NCBI RefSeq assembly: GCF_000067045.1
Contig: NC_010125.1
Span: 336,001-400,000, forward strand
DNA: 64,000 nucleotides
Source: Gluconacetobacter diazotrophicus PA1 5
GTDB taxonomy: Bacteria; Pseudomonadota; Alphaproteobacteria; Acetobacterales; Acetobacteraceae
Direction of reading: 5' to 3'
The notes under the pieces are model-generated. The model saw nothing but the letters and a program-made list of their open reading frames with translations. It was not told the DNA's origin and ran no database searches. Below, piece after piece: positions 18,843-27,414 of this stretch; position 1 is the stretch's first letter; each line of letters opens with the position of its first letter. Position numbers and translations under genes: made by a program.

Positions 18843-19195
18843 CCTCGATGACGTTCATCATCGCGCTCTACATCTTCGTGCTGGCGGCCTTCACCGGCTA
18901 TGTCGTCATCAGCCGCGTGCCGTCGATCCTGCATACCCCGCTGATGTCGGGGTCCAACTTCATCCATGGCATCGTCGTGGTCGGCGCGCTGACGGCGCTG
19001 TTTTCCGCGACCGACACGGCCGAGCAGGTCATCGGTTTCCTCGGCGTGCTGCTGGGCGCGGGCAATGTGGTGGGCGGCTATGCGGTGACGGACCGCATGC
19101 TGGCGATGTTCCGCCCCAGTATCGCCCCGGCCATCGCTCCGGCCACCGCCCCGCCGGGATCGAAGCCCGCCGGTGACCAAAAGGCGGCATCATGA
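18833..19195 (+). CDS. pntAB: NAD(P) transhydrogenase subunit alpha part 2 (membrane)
   Basis: The 120-residue protein has three transmembrane helices (FIIALYIFVLAAFTGYVVI; SNFIHGIVVVGALTALF; VIGFLGVLLGAGNVVGGYAVTDRML) and a Pro/Ala tail. It is the membrane piece that completes the alpha subunit and part of the proton channel. A second ATG lies six bases in. The stop overlaps the pntB start (ATGA), so the three genes form one coupled operon. Confidence 0.92.
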   Translation: MLMTSMTFIIALYIFVLAAFTGYVVISRVPSILHTPLMSGSNFIHGIVVVGALTALFSATDTAEQVIGFLGVLLGAGNVVGGYAVTDRMLAMFRPSIAPAIAPATAPPGSKPAGDQKAAS

Positions 19196-20619
19196 CCATG
19201 ATCGATTCTGTCGTCGGCTTCAGCGGCCTGATCGCATCCATGCTGTTCATATACGGGCTGAAGGGCATGTCGTCCCCGGTCACGGCGGTGCGGGGCATCG
19301 TCACGGCCGGCTGGGGCATGGCGTTCGTCGTCGGGCTCTGCTTCCTGCAGGTCTTCGGGGTGCAGGGTGCCGCTCGGCCGCATCTGCCGGCCAACCTGGC
19401 GCTCGCGGTCCTGGCATTGGTCCTGGGCGGAAGCTGGGCCGCCTGGAAGGGCAGGACCGTCGCCATGACGGCCATGCCGCAGATGGTGGCGCTCTATAAC
19501 GGCATGGGGGGCGGCGCGGCGGCGGCGGTGGCGGCCGTGGCGCTGCTGCGGCACCAGGAAGGCTCGGCCCTGCATTTCGGCGTGACGGTCACGGGCGCGC
19601 TGATCGGCTGCGTGTCGCTGACCGGCTCGCTGGTCGCATGGGCCAAGCTGGACGGGCGCATGAAGAATCCCATCCGTTTCGGCGGCCAGCAGGCGTTCAA
19701 TGCGATCGTGTTCTTCGCCACGATCCTGCTGGGCGGCCTGGTGGTGGCGACGCAGATCACCGGATCGCAGCAGGCGGGGCTGTACGCCGAACTGTTCTTC
19801 GCCGGCGCGCTGTTTTTCGGGCTGTGCATGACCGTGCCGATCGGCGGCGCGGACATGCCGGTCGTCATTTCGCTCTACAACACCTTCACCGGCCTGGCCG
19901 TGGGGCTGGAAGGCTATGTCATGGCCAATCCGGCGCTGATGATCGCCGGCATGGTCGTGGGGGCGGCGGGAACGCTGCTGACGGTCCTGATGGCCAAGGC
20001 CATGAATCGGTCGCTGGCCAATGTCCTGTTCAGCAATTTCGGGGCATCCGCCACGCAGGTGGCGGCGGGGCCGCAGGGGCAGATGAAGTCGGTCGATCCG
20101 GCCGACGCGGCGACGTCGATGCGCTATGCGTCCAGCGTCATCATCATTCCCGGCTACGGGCTTGCCGTCGCCCAGGCGCAGCAGAAGCTCTATGAATTCG
20201 TCAAGATGCTGCAAGCCGCCGGCGTGGACGTGAAATTCGCGATCCATCCCGTTGCCGGCCGTATGCCCGGCCACATGAACGTGCTGCTGGCCGAGGCCAA
20301 TGTGCCGTACGACATGATCTTCGACATGGACGACATCAACGACAGCTTCGCGTCAACCGACGTGGCGCTGGTGATCGGCGCGAACGATGTCGTCAACCCT
20401 TCGGCGCGGACGGACAGGACATCGCCCCTCTACGGCATGCCGATCCTGAACGCCGACCAGGCGAAACAGGTGTTCGTCATCAAGCGCGGGCAGGGGGCCG
20501 GGTATTCCGGTGTCCAGAATCCGCTGTTCTTCGAGAAGAATACGTCGATGGTCTATGGTGACGCACAGGCCGTACTGACCAAGATGGTCGAGTCATTGAA
20601 GGCACTTGGAACGAACTGA
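19192..20619 (+). CDS. pntB: NAD(P) transhydrogenase subunit beta
   Basis: The 475-residue protein has about nine transmembrane helices in the first 280 residues. The NADP(H)-binding domain III follows: VIIIPGYGLAVAQAQ near residue 320, HPVAGRMPGHMNVLLAEA, VALVIGANDVVNP and KRGQGAGYSG. It is the proton-translocating, NADP-binding half of the enzyme. The length is normal and all motifs are intact. Confidence 0.94.
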   Translation: MTMIDSVVGFSGLIASMLFIYGLKGMSSPVTAVRGIVTAGWGMAFVVGLCFLQVFGVQGAARPHLPANLALAVLALVLGGSWAAWKGRTVAMTAMPQMVALYNGMGGGAAAAVAAVALLRHQEGSALHFGVTVTGALIGCVSLTGSLVAWAKLDGRMKNPIRFGGQQAFNAIVFFATILLGGLVVATQITGSQQAGLYAELFFAGALFFGLCMTVPIGGADMPVVISLYNTFTGLAVGLEGYVMANPALMIAGMVVGAAGTLLTVLMAKAMNRSLANVLFSNFGASATQVAAGPQGQMKSVDPADAATSMRYASSVIIIPGYGLAVAQAQQKLYEFVKMLQAAGVDVKFAIHPVAGRMPGHMNVLLAEANVPYDMIFDMDDINDSFASTDVALVIGANDVVNPSARTDRTSPLYGMPILNADQAKQVFVIKRGQGAGYSGVQNPLFFEKNTSMVYGDAQAVLTKMVESLKALGTN

Positions 20620-20847
20620 TTGCATCAGAATGTGTTCAAAATGCGGTGTGGGGCGTCGATCGCGCGCGCATTACTGTCGGTTCCTCGTTCGCGTTTTCAT
20701 GGGCGATGGGTTATGCTGCCCGGCGCGGACGATCGTTCCGCGGGGACTGCCGTCCGGCATGGTCCCGGGTTCGATCGCCGGTGCCGACGGGACGTGATCG
20801 AGGCGCCGTCTTCATCTTTCGGGAGATGGCGCACGGTCGGAGAGGAT

Positions 20848-20934
20848 GAGAAACTTGAAGACATAAAAAAGATCTTTGACGACCTGCGGAACGGACATGT
20901 CGAGGGACGGTCCGCTCCGGACTTCCAGAACTGA
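20848..20934 (+). pseudogene. Zn-dependent alcohol dehydrogenase C-terminal remnant (AdhP-like)
   Basis: The last 28 codons before the TGA read EKLEDIKKIFDDLRNG then HVEGRSAPDFQN, which matches the closing helix and strand of AdhP-type NAD-alcohol dehydrogenases (…INxxFDxLRxGxVxGRxVxDF). No upstream part of the enzyme is recognisable in 20620-20847, which otherwise holds no supported gene. The remnant lies between the transhydrogenase operon and an aldehyde dehydrogenase, where an alcohol dehydrogenase would make metabolic sense. Confidence 0.55.
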
Positions 20935-20987
20935 TCGGGCACGCGCCGCCGCAGCGCGCAAGGCCGACAATCAGAGGATCAAGTTCA

Positions 20988-22379
20988 ATGGCTTACGCGA
21001 CGATTAACCCGTTTACGAACGAACAGATCAAGACATTCCCGAATTCGACCGATTCCGAGGTCGATGCCGCGCTGGACGCGGCGCACGCGGCGTTCCTGTC
21101 CTGGCGCGAAACCTCGTTCGCCGAACGGGCGAAGGTCATGCAGAAGGCCGCCGACATCCTGCGCCGCGACAGCGAGAAATATTCCGCCCTGCTGACGCTG
21201 GAAATGGGCAAGCTGATTTCCGAAGCGCGCGCGGAAACCGAACTGTCGGCCGCGATCTTCGAATATTACGCCAAGAATGCGGAAAAGCTGCTGGCGCCGG
21301 AGAGCCTGCCGGTCGCCAGCAAGGACGAAGGCCGCGCCAGGATCATCTTCCAGCCGCTGGGCATCCTGCTGGCCGTCGAGCCGTGGAACTTCCCGTTCTA
21401 CCAGGTGGCCCGCATCATCGCGCCGCAGCTTTCCGCCGGCAACACGGTCGTGCTGAAGCACGCGTCCAACGTGCCGCAATGCGCCGAGGCCATGGACCGG
21501 CTGATGATCGAGGCCGGCCTGCCGAAGGGCGGGTTCCGCAACCTCTATCCCACGCATGACCAGGTCTCGCGCATCATCGCCGACCACCGCGTGCGCGGCG
21601 TGGCGCTGACCGGTTCGGAAGGGGCGGGGGCCAAGGTCGCATCCGGTGCCGGGGCGGCGCTGAAGAAATCGACCATGGAACTGGGCGGGTCGGACGCCTT
21701 CATCGTGCTGGAGGACGCGGACCTCGAAAAGACGATCAAGTGGGCCGTGTTCGGCCGCCACTGGAACGCCGGGCAGGTCTGCGTCTCGGCCAAGCGGATG
21801 ATCGTCGTGGACAAGGTGTACGACGCGTTCGCCAAGGGCTATCGCGAAGGCGTGGCGAAGCTGAAGATGGGCGACCCGATGGACCCGTCCACCACGCTGG
21901 CGCCGCTGTCGTCGCAGGGTGCGGTCAACGACCTGAAGAAGCAGGTCGAAGGGGCGGTCGCCGCCGGGGCGAAGGCCGAGGAGATTCCGCTGCCGTTGCC
22001 CAATGCGGGCGCCTTCTTCCGCCCGGTGATCCTGTCGGACGTCGCGCATGACAATCCGGCCCGGCGCGAGGAATTCTTCGGCCCCGTCACCCTGCTGTTC
22101 CGGGCGAAGGACGAGGCGGATGCGATCCGCATCGCCAACGACTCGCCCTATGGCCTGGGCGGCTCGGTCTTCACCCGGGATGAAGCGCGCGGCGAGGCCG
22201 TGGCCGCGCAGATCGAGACCGGCATGGTCTATGTCAACCATCCCACGATGGTGAAGGCCGACCTGCCGTTCGGCGGCGTGCTGCGCTCCGGCTACGGGCG
22301 CGAGCTGATCGGGCTGGGCATCAAGGAATTCGTCAATGCCAAGCTGATCGACGTCGTGGACATCGATGCGCCGTTCTGA
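20988..22379 (+). CDS. NAD(P)-dependent aldehyde dehydrogenase (succinate-semialdehyde type)
   Basis: The 463-residue ALDH has the NAD-binding EPWNFPFYQ, the general base in MELGGSDAF (near residue 231), the catalytic Cys in GQVCVSAKR (near residue 265) and the closing EEFFGPV and GYGRELIGLGIKEFVN. The sequence type (AYATINPFTNE; GRARIIFQPLG) is that of short GabD/Sad-like enzymes oxidising succinate semialdehyde or related aldehydes. It lies downstream of the alcohol dehydrogenase remnant. A terminator follows the stop. Confidence 0.88.
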   Translation: MAYATINPFTNEQIKTFPNSTDSEVDAALDAAHAAFLSWRETSFAERAKVMQKAADILRRDSEKYSALLTLEMGKLISEARAETELSAAIFEYYAKNAEKLLAPESLPVASKDEGRARIIFQPLGILLAVEPWNFPFYQVARIIAPQLSAGNTVVLKHASNVPQCAEAMDRLMIEAGLPKGGFRNLYPTHDQVSRIIADHRVRGVALTGSEGAGAKVASGAGAALKKSTMELGGSDAFIVLEDADLEKTIKWAVFGRHWNAGQVCVSAKRMIVVDKVYDAFAKGYREGVAKLKMGDPMDPSTTLAPLSSQGAVNDLKKQVEGAVAAGAKAEEIPLPLPNAGAFFRPVILSDVAHDNPARREEFFGPVTLLFRAKDEADAIRIANDSPYGLGGSVFTRDEARGEAVAAQIETGMVYVNHPTMVKADLPFGGVLRSGYGRELIGLGIKEFVNAKLIDVVDIDAPF

Positions 22380-22394
22380 CGGCCCGCGGGGGCG

Positions 22395-22418
22395 GGCGCC
22401 TGCCTTCGGGCGGGCGCC
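22395..22418. terminator. Bidirectional hairpin between convergent genes
   Basis: GGCGCCTGCC pairs with GGCGGGCGCC (one G-T pair) around a UUCG tetraloop, an unusually stable hairpin. It sits between the aldehyde dehydrogenase and the convergent MFS gene and touches the latter's stop codon. Confidence 0.6.
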
Positions 22419-23710
22419 TACCCCTCCGTTTTCCGGAATGGCCGCGCGACCAGTGCGGCGGCCAGTCCGCACAGGGCGGCGGCGGACAGCACCGCCCCCG
22501 GCGCCGCGCGGCTGTCCGTCACATGGATCAGCCACGTGCACAGCGCCGGCGTGAAGCCGCCGATGCAGGTCGCGCAGCTATAGGCCAGCGAAAAGCCGGT
22601 GGTGCGGATGCGCGGCGGCACGATCTCGGTCAGGTACACCACGGCGGCGCCGTTATAGGCGCTGTAGATCAGCGACAGCCAGATCTCCACCGCCAGCAGG
22701 TGGGCGAAGGACGGGGACGCGACCAGCCACGACATCGCGGGCCAGGCGGTCAGGATGGCGGCGATCGTGGCGCCGGCCAGCAGCGGACGCCGTCCGACCC
22801 GGTCCGACACCGCGCCGAAGGCCGGCAGCAGCAGCAGGTTCGACAGACCGACGCACAGCGTGACGGCCAGGCTGTCGCGGCCCGACAGATGCAGCACGCC
22901 GCTGCCGAAGGTCGGGGTATAGGCCGTGATGACGTAGAACGAAATCGTGGTCATCAGCACCATCATCACGCCGGTCGATACCACGCGCCATTCCCGGCGC
23001 AGGGTGGCCAGCACCTCGGGCAGGTGGGGCGGGGCGGCCTGGGCGGCGAAGGCCGCGGTCTCGCGCAGGTGCCGGCGCAGGACGAACAGGACCGGCACGA
23101 TCAGGCAGCCCGCCAGCAGCGGCACCCGCCAGCCCCATTGCCGCATGGTGGCGTCGGGCAGCATCGTCGCCAGCGCCACCCCGATCGCCGCCGCGCCGAT
23201 CACCGCCACCTGCTGCGATGCCGATTGCAGCGAGACCAGGAAGCCGCGATGGGCGGGCCGCGCGATTTCCGCCAGGTAGACCGATGTCGATCCCAGTTCC
23301 ACGCCGGCCGAAAACCCCTGCAGCAGCCGCCCGCACAGCACGATGACCGGCGCGGCCAGGCCGATCGCGGCATAGCGGGGGGTGACGGTCAGGGTCAGCG
23401 TGCCGATCGCCATCAGCAACAGCGTCAGCAGCAGGCCCCGCCGCCGCCCGATCCGGTCCACATAGGCGCCCAGGATCAGCGCGCCCAGCGGGCGCATCAA
23501 AAAGCCCGCGCCGAAGGTCGCGAAGGATTTCAGCGTCTCGGCATAGGCGTTGCCGGACGGAAAGAAGGCCTGGCCGATGGCGGCGGCGTAATAGCCGAAC
23601 ACCATGAAGTCGTACATCTCCAGCATGTTGCCGGCGGCGACCTGAAGGGCGGCCCTGATGCGCGGGATATCGGTCGGGGGGTGCGTCGTCATGGCCGATG
23701 AATGCCGCAT
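22418..23710 (-). CDS. MFS transporter, metabolite:H+ symporter (citrate/tricarballylate-like)
   Basis: The 430-residue, 12-TM protein belongs to the MHS group: AGNMLEMYDFMVFGYYA in helix 1, MRPLGALILGAYVDRIGRRR as the signature loop and LLQGFSAGVELGSTSVYLAE in helix 4-5. The group imports organic acids such as citrate, tricarballylate or alpha-ketoglutarate with protons. The start at 23710 has GAAGGGA six bases upstream; a second ATG lies 18 bases in. It is divergent from the MarR regulator, 82 bases away. Confidence 0.82.
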   Translation of the reverse strand: MRHSSAMTTHPPTDIPRIRAALQVAAGNMLEMYDFMVFGYYAAAIGQAFFPSGNAYAETLKSFATFGAGFLMRPLGALILGAYVDRIGRRRGLLLTLLLMAIGTLTLTVTPRYAAIGLAAPVIVLCGRLLQGFSAGVELGSTSVYLAEIARPAHRGFLVSLQSASQQVAVIGAAAIGVALATMLPDATMRQWGWRVPLLAGCLIVPVLFVLRRHLRETAAFAAQAAPPHLPEVLATLRREWRVVSTGVMMVLMTTISFYVITAYTPTFGSGVLHLSGRDSLAVTLCVGLSNLLLLPAFGAVSDRVGRRPLLAGATIAAILTAWPAMSWLVASPSFAHLLAVEIWLSLIYSAYNGAAVVYLTEIVPPRIRTTGFSLAYSCATCIGGFTPALCTWLIHVTDSRAAPGAVLSAAALCGLAAALVARPFRKTEG

Positions 23711-23792
23711 CGCGATCCCTTCGGTCCACCCCGGCCCGGCGGGTGTGTAGAATAACTTTGCAGTTTACCTTCATACATGCCATGTCGGGCGG

Positions 23793-24245
23793 ATGGTGTC
23801 CGAACCTTCCGATTCCGAAAGCGCGCGGGCCTTCGCCCTGGCCGCCGAACTGCGCCTCGTCCTCGGCGCGCTGGTCCGGCGATTGCGCGAGCAGGCCGAT
23901 GCCGGCGACCTGACGTCGGCCCAGAAATCGGTCCTGCTGCGGCTGGAACGCGACGGACCCATGACCGGCAGCGCGCTGGCGCGGGCCGAGGCCATGCGGC
24001 CGCAATCGATGGGCGCCATCATCGCGGCCCTGCTGGCGGCCGGCCACGTTTCGGCCACCCCCGACCCTTCGGACGGCCGACAGACCATCGTCTCGCTGAC
24101 CGACCGGTTCCGGCACTGGATCGGCGCCGGTCGGGCGGCGCGGCAGGACTGGCTGTTCCGTACCGTGCAGGCCAGGCTGACGGCCCCGGAACAGGACCAG
24201 CTCGCCGCCGCCGTCGATCTTCTCAAACGCCTCCTCGATCCCTGA
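23793..24245 (+). CDS. MarR-family transcriptional regulator
   Basis: The 150-residue winged-helix regulator has the recognition region LTSAQKSVLLRLERDGPMTGSALARAEAMRPQSM (cited in part) and the wing DPSDGRQTIVSLT. MarR proteins repress drug-efflux or catabolic genes until they bind small phenolic ligands. It leads a three-gene unit with an isochorismatase-like hydrolase and a DHA2 efflux pump, and is divergent from the MFS symporter. Autoregulation from the intergenic space is likely but no operator was identified. Confidence 0.85.
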   Translation: MVSEPSDSESARAFALAAELRLVLGALVRRLREQADAGDLTSAQKSVLLRLERDGPMTGSALARAEAMRPQSMGAIIAALLAAGHVSATPDPSDGRQTIVSLTDRFRHWIGAGRAARQDWLFRTVQARLTAPEQDQLAAAVDLLKRLLDP

Positions 24246-24263
24246 CAAGCGCAAGGCATTCCC

Positions 24264-24821
24264 ATGACCCTCACCGTTCTCGACCCCAGGACCGCCCTGG
24301 TCGTCATCGACCTGCAGAAGGGCATCGTCGGCTTTCCGACCGTCCATCCCGTCGCGGGCATCGTGGCCTCCGCCGCCGCGCTGGCCGCCGCGTTCCGCCG
24401 GCGCGGCCTGCCGGTGGTGCTGGTCAACGTGACGGGCGGCGCGCCGGGCCGCACGGAACGCAGCTTCAGCCTGGACGGCATGCCGCCGGACTGGGCCGAC
24501 CTGGTGCCCGAACTGGACGCCCAGCCCGGCGACCTGCGCGTGACCAAGACAACATGGGGCGCCTTCGCCAGCACCGACCTTGCGCGGCAGTTGCGGGCGC
24601 TCGGCGTCACCCAGGTGGTGCTGGCCGGCATCGCCACCAGCCTCGGCGTCGAATCGACGGCGCGCGAGGCCCATGCGATGGGCCTCAACGTCACCCTGGC
24701 GCTGGACGCCATGACCGACCTCAGCCCCGAGGCGCACGACAACAGCGTCCAGCGGATCTTCCCGCGACTGGGCGAGACCGGGTCCACCCGGCAGGTCATC
24801 GACCTTCTCGAACGCGGATGA
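24264..24821 (+). CDS. Isochorismatase-family hydrolase lacking the usual catalytic Cys
   Basis: The 185-residue cysteine-hydrolase fold has the first-strand Asp in ALVVIDLQKGIV and the Lys in RVTKTTWGAF. The nucleophile motif reads GIATSLGVESTAREAH, with Gly where Cys normally stands (TSxCVEST). Some family members share this Gly and are of unknown activity. The stop overlaps the DHA2 pump's ATG by four bases, so both proteins are co-produced, probably under the MarR regulator. Confidence 0.8.
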   Translation: MTLTVLDPRTALVVIDLQKGIVGFPTVHPVAGIVASAAALAAAFRRRGLPVVLVNVTGGAPGRTERSFSLDGMPPDWADLVPELDAQPGDLRVTKTTWGAFASTDLARQLRALGVTQVVLAGIATSLGVESTAREAHAMGLNVTLALDAMTDLSPEAHDNSVQRIFPRLGETGSTRQVIDLLERG

Positions 24822-26215
24822 ACCTACCCCCGGCCGACCGGCTCGCCCCCGGCGCGTGGCGCGTGGTGTGCGTCGCCGCCATCGGGTCGTTCATGGCGCA
24901 GCTCGACGCCACGGTCGTCAACGTGTCGCTGGCGCCGCTGGCCGTGGAGCTGCATGCTGGCCTGCCGGCCATCCAGTGGGTGATGAGCGGCTATCTGCTC
25001 GCCCTGGCGCTGACGCTGCCGCTGAACGGCTGGCTGGTGGACCGCATCGGCGCCCGGGCGCTCTATCTGTGGTGCTTCGCGGCCTTCACGCTTTCCTCGG
25101 GGCTGTGCGGGCTGGCCTGGTCGGCCCCGTCGCTGGTTGCCTTCCGTGTCCTGCAGGGCATGGCCGGCGGGCTGCTGGCCCCCATGGCGCAGATGATGGT
25201 CGCCCGCGTCGCCGGCCGGAACATGGCGCAGGTGGCCGGCATCGCCGCCCTGCCGATCCTGCTGGCGCCGCTGCTGGGGCCGGTCGCCGCGGGCGCGATC
25301 CTGCATTTCGCCTCATGGCGCTGGCTCTTCCTCGTGAACCTGCCGGTCGGGGGGCTGGCGCTGGCGCTGGCGGCGACGGTCCTGCCCGACGACCGGCAGG
25401 ACACGCGGCCGCGCGGCCTCGACCTGACCGGGCTGGCCCTGCTGTCGCCGGGTCTGGTCCTGTTCCTCTACGGTTCGGACCATGCGTGCACGCGGACCGG
25501 CGGCGCGGCCCTGGCCGTCTCCGTCATCCTGTTCGCGCTCTATTACCGCGCGGCGCGGGCCCGGGGCGACGCGGCGCTGATCGATTTGCGCCTGTTCGGG
25601 GGCCGGAACTTCTCCGCCGCGATCGTCGCCCTGTTCATGCTCAACGGCATTTCCTATGCCGGGCAGATGCTGGTTCCGATCTATCTGGTCCGGGCCTGCG
25701 GGCTGTCGCCCGGCCAGACCGGCTGGCTGATGGCGCCGCTGGGGCTGGGCATGATGTGCACCTATCCGTTCATGGGTCGGCTGACGAAACGCTTCGGCAT
25801 CCGCCGGCTGGCGGCCGGCGGCGCGCTGCTGGCCCTGGCCGGGACGCTGCCGCTGATCGTCCTGGCGCGCCACGGGTTCGCCGCCGCCGTGCTGGCGCCC
25901 GGCCTGTTCCTGCGGGGCATCGGCATCAGCGCCATCGGCATCCCGTCCATGACCTCGGGCTATGCCGCGGTGGCGCGGCGGGACCTGCCGATGGCCACCA
26001 CCGCCATGAACATCGTCCAGCGCCTGGGCGGCCCGATGCTGACGACGCTGTGCGCGACCTTCCTGGGGTGGCGCCTGTCCGCCACGGCCGGCGCGGCGAC
26101 GGTTCCGGGCGCCTTTGCCGCGTCGTTCGGCCTGCTGTGCATCCTGCACGCGCTGCTGGTCCTGGCGGCGTTGCGGCTGCCCCGGCGGCTTCCCGGGGCC
26201 GGACCCGCGCCGTGA
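24818..26215 (+). CDS. MFS multidrug efflux permease, DHA2 family
   Basis: The 465-residue inner-membrane pump has about 14 hydrophobic segments. Diagnostic pieces are FMAQLDATVVNVSLAPLA in helix 1, the motif GWLVDRIGARALYLW and LLAPLLGPVAAGAIL with the motif-C prolines and glycines. It ends LRLPRRLPGAGPAP. It is expected to export drugs or toxic metabolites by proton antiport. Its start overlaps the hydrolase stop, and no membrane-fusion partner is adjacent. Confidence 0.87.
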   Translation: MNLPPADRLAPGAWRVVCVAAIGSFMAQLDATVVNVSLAPLAVELHAGLPAIQWVMSGYLLALALTLPLNGWLVDRIGARALYLWCFAAFTLSSGLCGLAWSAPSLVAFRVLQGMAGGLLAPMAQMMVARVAGRNMAQVAGIAALPILLAPLLGPVAAGAILHFASWRWLFLVNLPVGGLALALAATVLPDDRQDTRPRGLDLTGLALLSPGLVLFLYGSDHACTRTGGAALAVSVILFALYYRAARARGDAALIDLRLFGGRNFSAAIVALFMLNGISYAGQMLVPIYLVRACGLSPGQTGWLMAPLGLGMMCTYPFMGRLTKRFGIRRLAAGGALLALAGTLPLIVLARHGFAAAVLAPGLFLRGIGISAIGIPSMTSGYAAVARRDLPMATTAMNIVQRLGGPMLTTLCATFLGWRLSATAGAATVPGAFAASFGLLCILHALLVLAALRLPRRLPGAGPAP

Positions 26216-26222
26216 TCGCCCC

Positions 26223-27323
26223 CTATCCGGACGGCGCGCCCCACGCGGGGGCGTTCCACCGGATCTGCCGCTCGGTCCCGATGTCCGGCGGCCCGATGTC
26301 CGGCGGGCTGACCGGAAGATTGTAGGGCGTCACGATTTCCACCGACGACAGGCGCGCCACGCTCTCGCCCCTGCAGAAGGCACCGTGCCGGAACACGTCG
26401 AACGCCGCCCGGGCGTCCGCCCGCAGGTTATGGTACAGGACGAAGTCGATCGCATGCCCGGCCAGCAGGGCACGATTGTCCGCATCCAGGTCATGGGCCA
26501 CGAAGATGCGGATCGCCCGGCCCATCTCGCGGCACGCGTCCAGGGTCGCGCGATTGCCGCCGCCGATCGAATAGATCGCGCAGATCGTCGGGTCGGCCGC
26601 CAGCGCGTCGTGGACCAGCCGGCCGGTTTCCGCATCCTGCCCGCGTCCCTCGCAGACGCTCGTCACCCGGATCGACGGGTAACAGGCACGCATGACCGTG
26701 CGGAATCCCTTTTCCCGGTCGCCCTCGCCCCGAAACCGGGAACTGGAAATCGTGACCAGCACCGTGGCCGCCTGCGCCCCCAGCGCCCGGCCGACCAGAT
26801 AGGCCGCCGTCTCGCCCGCCGCCCGGTTGTCGACCCCGACATAGGCCGCCCGGGGGGCCGAGGGCAGGTCGGTGACGAACGTCACGACCGTGATCCCCGC
26901 CGCCGCCGCGCGCGCCACGGCGGCATGGATCACCGGGGTATCGGGTACCTTGACCAGCATGCCGTCCGTGCCGCGCAGGCGGATGCGGTCGATCGCCCGC
27001 GCCAGCGCCGCCGGGCCCTCGGTTTCCATCAGGTGGAAGCGGCAGCGGAACACCAGCGGCACGAACGCCGCCATCTCGGCCTCGAACGCCGCGCGCGCCT
27101 CGGTCGTGAAGCGGCGCGGCGCCTCCATCAGCACGTCGATCGTCATCTTCCGGCCCGGCAGCAGCGCCCGTGCCTCCTGCCGTTCCAGTTCCGCGATGGC
27201 GGCACGGACGCGCAGGCCCGTCTGCCGGCTGACGCCCGCCCGCGCGTTCAGCACACGGTCCACCGTCGCCATGCTCAACCCCGCCTGGTGGGCGATATCC
27301 TTGATCGGGAACATATGCGTCAT
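26223..27323 (-). CDS. LacI-family transcriptional regulator
   Basis: The 366-residue regulator starts MTHMFPIKDIAHQAGLSMATVDRVLN, a typical LacI helix-turn-helix. A periplasmic-binding-like sensor with VLVTISSSRFRGEGDREKGF and IYSIGGGNRATLDAC follows, of the sugar-binding (Peripla_BP_4) type common in regulators of inositol and aldose pathways. It is divergent from the PhyH/SDR/Gfo operon, its likely target. Near the C-terminus a 15-base tandem repeat encodes PPDIG twice. Confidence 0.87.
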   Translation of the reverse strand: MTHMFPIKDIAHQAGLSMATVDRVLNARAGVSRQTGLRVRAAIAELERQEARALLPGRKMTIDVLMEAPRRFTTEARAAFEAEMAAFVPLVFRCRFHLMETEGPAALARAIDRIRLRGTDGMLVKVPDTPVIHAAVARAAAAGITVVTFVTDLPSAPRAAYVGVDNRAAGETAAYLVGRALGAQAATVLVTISSSRFRGEGDREKGFRTVMRACYPSIRVTSVCEGRGQDAETGRLVHDALAADPTICAIYSIGGGNRATLDACREMGRAIRIFVAHDLDADNRALLAGHAIDFVLYHNLRADARAAFDVFRHGAFCRGESVARLSSVEIVTPYNLPVSPPDIGPPDIGTERQIRWNAPAWGAPSG

Positions 27324-27376
27324 GGCGCCGCCGTCTGATGGGTTTTTGATGGTTTTCCAGTCTGTTTCGCACCCGC

Positions 27377-27399
27377 GACGCCTGTAGCGTAACGGCGTC
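27377..27399. promoter_or_regulatory. Candidate operator between LacI regulator and PhyH operon
   Basis: The inverted repeat GACGCC / GGCGTC with an 11-base centre containing TAGCGTA lies in the 91-base divergent space, just upstream of the AAGGAGG ribosome site of the dioxygenase gene. Binding by the LacI protein is inferred. Confidence 0.35.
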
Positions 27400-27414
27400 T
27401 CAAGGAGGCGGACA

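Noticed and set aside
20620-20847. The upstream part of a 104-residue frame ending in the alcohol dehydrogenase stump.
   Set aside because: Only the last 28 codons resemble AdhP; the earlier codons match nothing and the frame starts at TTG.
26279-26308. A 15-base tandem repeat at the 3' end of the LacI-type gene.
   Set aside because: In-frame doubling of PPDIG in a tail; likely slippage without regulatory meaning.
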